Assembly: GCF_947501665.1 (NCBI RefSeq)
Contig: NZ_CANMWS010000004.1
Location: 62,001 to 126,000, forward strand
Direction of reading: 5' to 3'
Origin: an uncultured Shewanella sp.
Lineage (GTDB): Bacteria > Pseudomonadota > Gammaproteobacteria > Enterobacterales > Shewanellaceae
DNA length: 64,000 nt
Program-made: the position numbers and the translations under genes
Shown: positions 29,220 through 36,065 of the stretch, in pieces
Layout: every line of letters starts with the position of its first letter
How positions within the stretch are numbered: the stretch's first letter is position 1
The notes under the pieces: model-generated
Told to the model about the DNA's origin: nothing
Seen by the model: the letters and a program-made list of their open reading frames with translations, nothing else
Databases searched by the model: none

Positions 29220-30254
29220 ATGGAATATCGTCGCCTATCTCATTCTAATTTACTTGTCAGCCAGTTATGCCTTGGCACTATGACCTGGGGAAAGCAAAAT
29301 TCTCAACGAGACGCATTTGAGCAATTAGATTTTGCTATTAATCATGGCATCAACTTCATCAATACTAGTGATATGGCTCAAGCCTCATTTGAACGAAGTC
29401 ATCACGGAGAAAGTGAACGAATACTTGGCCAATATCTTAAACAAAAAGGGAAGCGGCATGATTTAATTATCGCCAGCAAAACCATTGCACCGCTAGAAAA
29501 TAATCATCACAGTCCCCCGTTAAATTGGCAAAACATTCATCAATCTGTTGATGACTCACTGCAAAGATTACAAATTGATGCTATCGATCTTTACCAAGTC
29601 CATTGGCCAGACAGAAACTGTAATATCCATGGACAATTTTCCTACCAGCAACAGGATGAACATGAGAAACTCACTCCCATTATTGATACCTTAGAAGCTC
29701 TATCTGATTTAGTTGATGCAGGGAAAATTCGCTATATCGGTGTATCAAATGAAACAGCTTGGGGGTTAATGAAATATTTACAACTAGCCGAAAAACATGA
29801 ATTACATAAAATAATCAGTATCCAAAATCCTTATAACTTACTCAATCGAAGTTTCGATATTAGCATGTCAGAAATCAGTCATAGGGAAAACCTACCTTTA
29901 TTAGCCTATTCTCCACTCGCTTTTGGTGTACTAACAGGAAAATACCTCAACAACCCAACCCCCAAAAATACCCGCTTAAACTTGTTTAAACAATATAATC
30001 GATATAGTCATCACCAGATAGCCATCCAAGCTACCCAAGCCTATGTCGATCTTGCTCACAGCTTTTCTCTCACCCCCACTCAAATGGCGCTCGCCTTTGT
30101 TAATTCACAGCCTTTCGTCGCCAGTAATATTATAGGGGCAACACAGCTATCTCAGTTAGAAAGCAATATTGATAGCCTTCGATACACAATCACACCAGAA
30201 TTAATGCAAGCAATTGATGAAACAAACCAAACCTATCGCATTCCTTGCCTATAA
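29220..30254 (+). CDS. Tas-like aldo/keto reductase with altered active site
   Basis: 344 aa from the ATG at 29220 (MEYRRLSHSNLLVSQL, as in E. coli Tas); an upstream in-frame ATG at 29208 and the frame start at 29181 are less likely. Tas-like segments: LCLGTMTWGKQNS, LIIASKTIAP (catalytic Lys87), IDLYQVHWP (catalytic His), GKIRYIGVSNETAWGLMKYL, IQNPYNLLNRSFD and QPFVASNIIGAT. In the catalytic tetrad the Asp is Asn48 and the Tyr is Ala53: the segment reads INTSDMAQ where Tas has IDVAEMYP. Either the activity is lost or it works differently. Upstream neighbour is divergent. Confidence 0.8.
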   Translation: MEYRRLSHSNLLVSQLCLGTMTWGKQNSQRDAFEQLDFAINHGINFINTSDMAQASFERSHHGESERILGQYLKQKGKRHDLIIASKTIAPLENNHHSPPLNWQNIHQSVDDSLQRLQIDAIDLYQVHWPDRNCNIHGQFSYQQQDEHEKLTPIIDTLEALSDLVDAGKIRYIGVSNETAWGLMKYLQLAEKHELHKIISIQNPYNLLNRSFDISMSEISHRENLPLLAYSPLAFGVLTGKYLNNPTPKNTRLNLFKQYNRYSHHQIAIQATQAYVDLAHSFSLTPTQMALAFVNSQPFVASNIIGATQLSQLESNIDSLRYTITPELMQAIDETNQTYRIPCL

Positions 30255-30262
30255 TGACAATT

Positions 30263-30358
30263 AGTGTTCCGTTTAATAAAATGCAGCTTGCATTCGGTCA
30301 GCAGATCTTAGAAGATCGGTTTTGCTGACTCATTCACGAACACTTTTTGGACTGCATT
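30263..30358 (+). promoter_or_regulatory. Interleaved inverted repeats in the csdA leader
   Basis: Four complementary pairs lie between the Tas-like gene and csdA: AGTGTTC (30263) with GAACACT (30338), AATGCAG (30280) with CTGCATT (30352), GTCAGCA (30297) with TGCTGAC (30323), and GATCT (30304) with AGATC (30313). The last two nest into one hairpin. The first two cross each other, so they cannot both form except as a pseudoknot. The last arm ends one base before the csdA ATG, where no strong ribosome-binding site is visible. A terminator or translational switch is possible. Confidence 0.5.
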
Positions 30359-30359
30359 A

Positions 30360-31571
30360 ATGGATTTTACCCAAGTGCGCACTCAGTTTCCTACACTGGC
30401 ACAAACGCTCAATGACTACCCTTTGTGTTATCTCGATACCGCTGCAACCAGCCACAAACCTCAGCAAGTATTAGACGCTATGACACAGTTTTATTTAAAA
30501 ACCAATGCCAATGTGCATCGAGCAGCGCATCAATTATCCAGTCAAGCTACACGTGAATATGAAGCCGTACGTGAGCAAGTTAGGCGCTTTATTCACGCAA
30601 AGCGCAGAGAAGAAGTCATTTTTACTCATGGAACAACAGAAGCTATTAACATGGTGGCCCACGGTCTCAAAAAAGACTTAAAATCTGGGCAAATTATTCT
30701 CATCGATAGCCTAGCTCATCACGCCAATATTGTTCCTTGGCAAGTCATCGCCCAAGAAACCGGAGCCATGATAAAACCAATACCGTTAGCAGCAGACGGA
30801 AGACTAGATCTGTTAGCTTATGAGACATTATTACTTGAAAAACCTGCCATTGTTGCCCTTAGCCATGTCTCTAATGCACTCGGGATCCTCAACCCCATAC
30901 AGGAGCTGATTCAAAAAGCGAAAACCGTTGGGGCAATAACCGTCATCGATGGTGCCCAAGCCGTAGCACACCTTGATATTGATGTTCAGCAACTTGAATG
31001 TGATTTTTATGCCTTTTCCGGCCATAAAATGTATGGCCCAACGGGTATTGGCATCCTCTATGGTCGCTTTAAAGCACTCGATTCTCTCACTCCATTAATC
31101 ACAGGCGGAGAAATGATCCAATCCGTCAGTTTTGAAAAAACAGAATTTAATGTGCTGCCCAATCGATTAGAAGCTGGAACCCCCCCTATCGCAGAAGTCA
31201 TTGGATTAGGTGAAGCAATCACATTCCTCACTCACATACCTCAAACCATACGCGCAGAACATGAAAGTGCTTTATTACATTACTTACAACAACAGCTCGC
31301 TAACCTCCCAGATATCGTTCTTTATGGAGTCCATAAGGATAATATTGGCGCCGTTGCTTTTAATGTATATGGTGAGCATCATCAAGATGTTGGCACTTTA
31401 CTCGATCAACAAGCCATTGCTATCCGCTGTGGGCACCACTGCGCAATGCCATTAATGCAAACCTTAAATATTAAAGGTTGCTGTCGAGCCTCCATTGGGA
31501 TTTATACGAACAAGCAAGATATTGATAATTTTGTTGATGGACTAAAAATGGTTAAAGACATTTTACTTTAA
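30360..31571 (+). CDS. csdA: Cysteine desulfurase, CsdA/SufS type
   Basis: 403 aa class-V PLP aminotransferase fold. YLDTAATSHKPQQVLDAM and HGTTEAINMVAHGL bind PLP. SHVSNALGILNP and VIDGAQAVAHLDIDV follow, and the Schiff-base Lys is in AFSGHKMYGPTGIGILYG. The persulfide-forming Cys is in IRCGHHCAMPLMQ, the short-loop group II pattern. It removes sulfur from cysteine for Fe-S or other sulfur carriers. The adjacent sufE-like gene 5 bp downstream makes this a csdA-csdE pair; the rest of a suf operon is absent, favouring CsdA over SufS despite SufS-like residues around the Cys. Confidence 0.9.
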   Translation: MDFTQVRTQFPTLAQTLNDYPLCYLDTAATSHKPQQVLDAMTQFYLKTNANVHRAAHQLSSQATREYEAVREQVRRFIHAKRREEVIFTHGTTEAINMVAHGLKKDLKSGQIILIDSLAHHANIVPWQVIAQETGAMIKPIPLAADGRLDLLAYETLLLEKPAIVALSHVSNALGILNPIQELIQKAKTVGAITVIDGAQAVAHLDIDVQQLECDFYAFSGHKMYGPTGIGILYGRFKALDSLTPLITGGEMIQSVSFEKTEFNVLPNRLEAGTPPIAEVIGLGEAITFLTHIPQTIRAEHESALLHYLQQQLANLPDIVLYGVHKDNIGAVAFNVYGEHHQDVGTLLDQQAIAIRCGHHCAMPLMQTLNIKGCCRASIGIYTNKQDIDNFVDGLKMVKDILL

Positions 31572-31576
31572 CCGCC

Positions 31577-32032
31577 ATGCAAAACATACTAACAGAGGCT
31601 TATGTGACCCCCGATCTATTCACCCCCCTATCATTCAATACCGAGCAAGTATTAAGCCGCTTCACACAAGCAAGAAATTGGCAAGAACGTTATCGGCAAT
31701 TGATGTTACTGGGAAAGCAACTCCCTAAGCTTGCATCAGAATACCATATACCCAATGCACAAGTGCAAGGATGTGAAAGTAATGCATGGCTCTATCATTA
31801 TGAAAAAAAAGGTACTCATTTCTATACAGGAGACAGTGATGCCAGAATAGTAAGAGGACTGATTGTGTTATTGCTTATCGCATACAATGATAAAACGACA
31901 ACAGAAATTAATGCATTTGATCATACCCACTATTTTGAAGAGCTTGGGTTAAGTGGCCAGTTGAGCCCTTCTCGAAGTAATGGATTGCATGCGTTAATTA
32001 ATGCTATAAAAGACTTTGCTAACACTGCTTAA
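31577..32032 (+). CDS. csdE: SufE/CsdE family sulfur acceptor
   Basis: 151 aa. The acceptor Cys is in NAQVQGCESNAWLY. RNWQERYRQLMLLGKQLP, GDSDARIVRGLIVLLL and FEELGLSGQLSPSRSNGLHA are the family blocks. It accepts persulfide sulfur from the cysteine desulfurase encoded directly upstream (5-bp gap, co-transcribed) and stimulates its activity. The closest match by memory is E. coli CsdE. Confidence 0.9.
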   Translation: MQNILTEAYVTPDLFTPLSFNTEQVLSRFTQARNWQERYRQLMLLGKQLPKLASEYHIPNAQVQGCESNAWLYHYEKKGTHFYTGDSDARIVRGLIVLLLIAYNDKTTTEINAFDHTHYFEELGLSGQLSPSRSNGLHALINAIKDFANTA

Positions 32033-32046
32033 AAATATTAAATCGG

Positions 32047-32901
32047 TTAATAAGACTGAATAAAATCATGTAAAACAGCATTAAACCTCAATGGATTTTC
32101 AAGAAACATAAAATGCTTACCTCCCTCACTCTCTTCAAAATAAACAAGTTTAGATTGAGGGAGCTGCTCTGCGATCCATCGTTGAGACCGCCAGGCAGTA
32201 AGACTTGCTCGACCAGAAACAACTAAACTCGGTAATTTCACCCTCGCAAAAATATCACGCCAATCTTGATGATAATTGCTATAAAAAAGTTGCGCGGCTT
32301 GAGGAAGGGGTAACTTAAGCCTAGATTGAATAATACGTTGGCGCTTATCAGGACAAATATTAGATGACAACATACAATTCAATACGGTTTTTCGGTAGTT
32401 ATTGCCTTGCTCCCCTTTAATCACATTCATCACATCCATCACATTAATAGGATCCACCAAAGGCCCAAAATTATGCATTTCTTGAGGGGACCAAATAGGA
32501 TTTGAAACCAACATCGATGGCATATCAATAATAACCAACTTAGATAATAATCCATCACCAAATAAATCCCAATAACACAACATAACAGCAGAGCCCATAG
32601 CGTGGCCCACCAGAACAACATCATTTAATCCTAATAAAGATAGTAATTCATGAAGATCTTTTGCCAATCGTGGGATCCGATATCCGTATTCAACCTTTTC
32701 AGATAAGCCATGTCCTCGCATATCCAGTGCGATAACGCGATAATATTGATGTAGCGCTTCAATTTGATATTTAAACTCTTCGATACTTTGAGACCAAGCA
32801 GGTAGCATCACAATGGGCAGTCCACTTCCCAAGTCGATATAGTGTAACTTTACATTATCTTGAGTATAAAAATATTGGCTTATTAAGGACTGAGAAGCCA
32901 T
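32047..32901 (-). CDS. Alpha/beta-hydrolase fold protein with Ala at the nucleophile position
   Basis: 284 aa from the ATG at 32901, which has GAGG 9 nt upstream. The fold is clear: IVMLPAWSQSIEEF, YYRVIALDMRGHGLSEK, LLGLNDVVLVGHAMGSA and C-terminal EGGKHFMFLENPLRF with the expected His. The nucleophile elbow G-x-S-x-G reads G99-H-A-M-G103 and the codon is GCT, so the usual serine is alanine. A hydrolase mechanism based on this serine is impossible. The protein may be a pseudoenzyme, a lyase or cofactor-free oxygenase-like member, or use the Ser two residues later. Convergent with csdE. Confidence 0.8.
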   Translation of the reverse strand: MASQSLISQYFYTQDNVKLHYIDLGSGLPIVMLPAWSQSIEEFKYQIEALHQYYRVIALDMRGHGLSEKVEYGYRIPRLAKDLHELLSLLGLNDVVLVGHAMGSAVMLCYWDLFGDGLLSKLVIIDMPSMLVSNPIWSPQEMHNFGPLVDPINVMDVMNVIKGEQGNNYRKTVLNCMLSSNICPDKRQRIIQSRLKLPLPQAAQLFYSNYHQDWRDIFARVKLPSLVVSGRASLTAWRSQRWIAEQLPQSKLVYFEESEGGKHFMFLENPLRFNAVLHDFIQSY

Positions 32902-33034
32902 GACAAATACCTCAAACAATCAATATAATAAAAGGAACAAGCCCACCATCATAATAAAATATATTTTGTTTGTACTCATTAATAGTTATGAAATATATAA
33001 TACAATCACCCTAAATACAGATCATTGCAAAATG

Positions 33035-33361
33035 TTACCTCATGCCGTGGATCACTATAACCTGATCATTATAATCACAAGAATAAGATAATAACTCATC
33101 AATTTCCGATAATGCCCAATTAGCATGAGAATGAAGATGATAGCCATTAGCCGATTCATAACCTAAAGCCGCATGAATATGAAATTTAATACCTTGAATA
33201 CGGTTATTTACCGCTTCATTATAAATATTTCTATCTAAAAAATTGGTGACAAATAGCTCAGTCGCTGAAAAAATCGCCGCCTTTTCATAATCACTTTCGG
33301 CATCTCTAGCAAGCAAACATAAGTTTTTTAATTGTTTAGTGAATTGATTTGGGATCTTCAT
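33035..33361 (-). CDS. Hypothetical protein
   Basis: About 108 aa from the ATG at 33361, preceded by ATGGAGTC. It has no signal peptide or membrane segment. Contents are helical and His-rich: LLARDAESDYEKAAIFSATE, IQGIKFHIHAALGYES, NGYHLHSHANWALSEIDELL. I do not recognise a family. Codon use and AT content resemble the neighbourhood. It is isolated, between the hydrolase-like gene and a 400-bp AT-rich gap. Confidence 0.5.
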   Translation of the reverse strand: MKIPNQFTKQLKNLCLLARDAESDYEKAAIFSATELFVTNFLDRNIYNEAVNNRIQGIKFHIHAALGYESANGYHLHSHANWALSEIDELLSYSCDYNDQVIVIHGMR

Positions 33362-33764
33362 CATGACTCCATTTACCAAAAAATAAAACCGTTAATAAAC
33401 TAATAACCAAGCTATCATAGATTTTTAATTAGGGGAATTGCTCTCATTAGAGTAAACACATCTCTGGAGATAATTGTTAACCATAAAACCAAATAGAAAT
33501 CTGCCTTTTCTATTTATTTATAAAGTTAGCAACAAAGTCATTGAGCGCTATATCAATAAATAATGTTCTTTATATCTTAATATACAAGGAGTTTGACAAG
33601 AAAAAATGGGAATAATAATATAAAAGTGGTTTTTCTTCTTTTAAGTAACACTTATCTATCAATAACAACTAAATTTAACAAAATATCAACCAAAAAGAAT
33701 ATTACTAGATCTAGTATATAGGTACTTGTTAACATTAATATTTAAAATAATATAACGTTAAATC
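33362..33764. other. AT-rich intergenic region, no gene seen
   Basis: About 400 bp of very AT-rich DNA between two minus-strand hypothetical genes. Runs such as AATAATAATATAAAAGTGG and several TATAAT-like hexamers are present but none can be assigned. No coding frame or strong hairpin was found. Confidence 0.5.
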
Positions 33765-34304
33765 TTATCGATATATCATTGTACGAGATAGCTTTTCCTC
33801 CCAAGCCCATGCAAGTGATAATTCAAAATGGCTTAATGACTCCCCTCCTTCAGGAAATTCATCAATAAAAGGGGTCATAATAATCCCCATCCAAGGAAGT
33901 TCTGGTTTAATCACATCTGGAGGCCGATGATAAATGGCATGATAACAGTCCGCTAACTCATTCCAATATAAAGTATCATTCCCCTTAAAAACGATGAAAA
34001 ATACCATCAACGTCGCTAAGTTATTTCCATTAAATGGCTTTCCTTTCACATGAGGGCCCATAGGTGCATATAAAGTTCCTTTTAATGCATCTCCTACTCT
34101 ATGGCATTGAAACTGTAAATGGGAAAGCTTAAGATCGGTTACTGGCATAGGTTGTTGACGCGCTATAGATAAATTGAGTCCTCTTTTAGCCGCATCAATA
34201 GCATTTCGAGGACATTCAAATCGATTATAACATTCACTCATCCCTGAATGAAAAACCACCTTTTCAATAGCAGTTTTATGTTTACATTGATTAAAAACGG
34301 ACAT
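33765..34304 (-). CDS. Hypothetical protein
   Basis: 179 aa, soluble. It has a Cys-containing N-terminus (FNQCKHKTAIEKV, MSECYNRFECPRNAID), a central FQCHRVGDALKGTLYAPMGP and KPFNGNNLATLMVFFIVFKG, and a C-terminal PWMGIIMTPFIDEFPEGGES. No known motif. The four to five Cys are not in a metal-binding array I recognise. It is divergent from ygiW. Function unknown. Confidence 0.5.
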   Translation of the reverse strand: MSVFNQCKHKTAIEKVVFHSGMSECYNRFECPRNAIDAAKRGLNLSIARQQPMPVTDLKLSHLQFQCHRVGDALKGTLYAPMGPHVKGKPFNGNNLATLMVFFIVFKGNDTLYWNELADCYHAIYHRPPDVIKPELPWMGIIMTPFIDEFPEGGESLSHFELSLAWAWEEKLSRTMIYR

Positions 34305-34526
34305 CTTTCACCACCAATATAAAACTTCCTTGAGCTTAAATCATAGTTTACTACCGCATTTATGTGAAATCGCGCCTCTACCTAAGTGAAATAAAGGCCA
34401 CTCGTTTCGCTTGAGTATATTTGTGCATTTATTGGCATTCTCTACTATGTCCATCTATTGTTGTTTATTGTACACATACTCCCCTTTCTTTATGTTCAAG
34501 AATAGAAGTCAATATAAGGAATGAAT

Positions 34527-34883
34527 ATGAAAAAGTCATTATTATGCCTCTTACTAATTATCTCCAGTTCTACATTCGCAATAACAGCATTCGCTGATTC
34601 AGGCGGGTTTGTTGGACCAGCCAAAGACAGTATTACTAACGTAAAAGATGCACTAGCTGCACCTGATGATGCCCAAGTAACATTAACAGGTTACATAACC
34701 AGCTCATTAGGTGATGAAAAATATCATTTTCAAGATGATACTGGAGAAATGGTCGTCGATATTGACGATGATGATTGGAATGGGCTGAAAGTCACGCCAA
34801 AAACACAAGTGATTATACAAGGAGAAGTAGATACAGACGGTACCAATGTGAAAATAGATGTCGACACGATTACAGCCCAATAA
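34527..34883 (+). CDS. ygiW: YgiW/YdeI-family periplasmic OB-fold stress protein
   Basis: 118 aa from the ATG at 34527, six nt after AAGGAATGA; the ATG at 34521 lies too close to the ribosome-binding site. The signal peptide is MKKSLLCLLLIISSSTFAIT followed by AFA-D. The BOF (bacterial OB-fold) domain follows: SITNVKDALAAPDDAQVTL, GYITSSLGDEKYHFQDDTGE, VVDIDDDDWNGL and VIIQGEVDTDGTNVKIDVD. Family members protect against peroxide, cadmium, acid or antimicrobial peptides and are often controlled by QseBC- or PhoPQ-like systems. Next gene is a di-heme peroxidase. Confidence 0.88.
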   Translation: MKKSLLCLLLIISSSTFAITAFADSGGFVGPAKDSITNVKDALAAPDDAQVTLTGYITSSLGDEKYHFQDDTGEMVVDIDDDDWNGLKVTPKTQVIIQGEVDTDGTNVKIDVDTITAQ

Positions 34884-34913
34884 GTTGAGCAATATGCCAA
34901 TTAAGGTTGTTCA

Positions 34914-34950
34914 CTCTCAATGTCTTTTATATATAAAAAGACATTGAGAG
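34914..34950. repeat. Perfect 15-bp inverted repeat after ygiW
   Basis: CTCTCAATGTCTTTT (34914-34928) and AAAAGACATTGAGAG (34936-34950) are exactly complementary with a 7-nt AT loop. It begins 31 nt after the ygiW stop. There is no U-tract after the stem, so it is an atypical terminator; RNA-stabilising or processing roles are possible. Confidence 0.65.
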
Positions 34951-35060
34951 CAATCTGGCGATTATAGCCACTGTTCTATATCCATAATAAAGAATCACAA
35001 AGAAACACTAAATATGTTCTAAAATAAAACTAGCATTGATGAAACCAAGGATGCCATTCA

Positions 35061-36065
35061 ATGAAAGTCGATTACAGGTGGGTAATTGCACTATCAATCG
35101 TTCTCGGATTTAGCCTTTATCTGTATATCACTTTTAGAGAGCCACTAATTAGTGCGCCTCAACAACCTTCTACACCTAACTTTAATCAAGCTATTACACC
35201 TATTCCTGTATCAAACATCCAACCTGAAGATAAAAATAAATTACAGCTGGGTTTACGTTTATTTCTTGACCCTCGCTTATCCTCAAACAATTTAATCAGC
35301 TGCGCTTCTTGCCACAACCTTTTCACTAATGGAGCTGAAACCACCAAAGTATCAACTGGTGTACTCGGTAAAGGTAATCGAAATTCACCGACTGTATTTA
35401 ACATCGCCTTTAACACTCGATTTTTTTGGGATGGCCGCGCATCTAGTTTACATGAACAAATAGACGGCCCTGTCCACCATCCACTTGAAATGAATAGTAA
35501 TTGGAAAGATATTAGCCAAATGATTCAAGCAGATAAAAGCTATCAAACGGCCTTCAACCAAGAATATAACGGCAAGATTAATGAACAAACCATAAAAGAT
35601 GCGCTCATTAGTTTTATGCAAGTACTCAATACACCCGATGCCGATTTTGATCGATATTTATTGGGCAATCCACAAGCCATGTCACAAACCGCCATTAATG
35701 GCTGGGTGAAATTTCAAAATTTAGGTTGTATTTACTGTCATCAAGGACAAAATATCGGAGGAAATATTTTTCAAAAGTTCGGTCATGTGGAATCTATTCA
35801 CCTCAATCCTGATGATTTAGGACGCTTTGCCATTACTCAAGAAGAAAGCGATAAAAATGTCTTTCGCGTACCCAGCTTACGAAATGTGGCAATCACCCCC
35901 CCCTATTTCCATGATGGTAGAGCAGCGACATTAGAAGAGGCCATTATTCTCATGGCAAAAGCGCAATTAGGTCAAGATCTCGATCCCATTACTGTGCTGG
36001 AACTCTCCGCCTTTCTTCATGCACTCAGTGCCCCTCTTCCTCCAGCATTAAAGGCGTTACAATAA
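35061..36065 (+). CDS. Di-heme cytochrome c peroxidase (CCP/MauG family)
   Basis: 334 aa with an N-terminal hydrophobic signal/anchor (WVIALSIVLGFSLYLYITF). Two heme-c sites: CASCH at 81-85 and CIYCH at 223-227. Family signs are LFLDPRLSSNNLISCASCHN, RNSPTVFNIAFNTRFFWDGR, GPVHHPLEM, and VPSLRNVAITPPYFHDGRAA, including the distal Met/His-supplying regions. It reduces H2O2 in the periplasm with electrons from the c-type pool. Its stop overlaps the start of a hybrid histidine kinase (TAATG), so the two are translationally coupled. A C8 run lies in the codons for ITPPY. Confidence 0.9.
   Translation: MKVDYRWVIALSIVLGFSLYLYITFREPLISAPQQPSTPNFNQAITPIPVSNIQPEDKNKLQLGLRLFLDPRLSSNNLISCASCHNLFTNGAETTKVSTGVLGKGNRNSPTVFNIAFNTRFFWDGRASSLHEQIDGPVHHPLEMNSNWKDISQMIQADKSYQTAFNQEYNGKINEQTIKDALISFMQVLNTPDADFDRYLLGNPQAMSQTAINGWVKFQNLGCIYCHQGQNIGGNIFQKFGHVESIHLNPDDLGRFAITQEESDKNVFRVPSLRNVAITPPYFHDGRAATLEEAIILMAKAQLGQDLDPITVLELSAFLHALSAPLPPALKALQ

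Noticed and set aside
30360..31571. SufS of a full suf operon
   Set aside because: Only the SufE-like partner is adjacent; sufABCD are absent, so csdA-csdE is the better reading.
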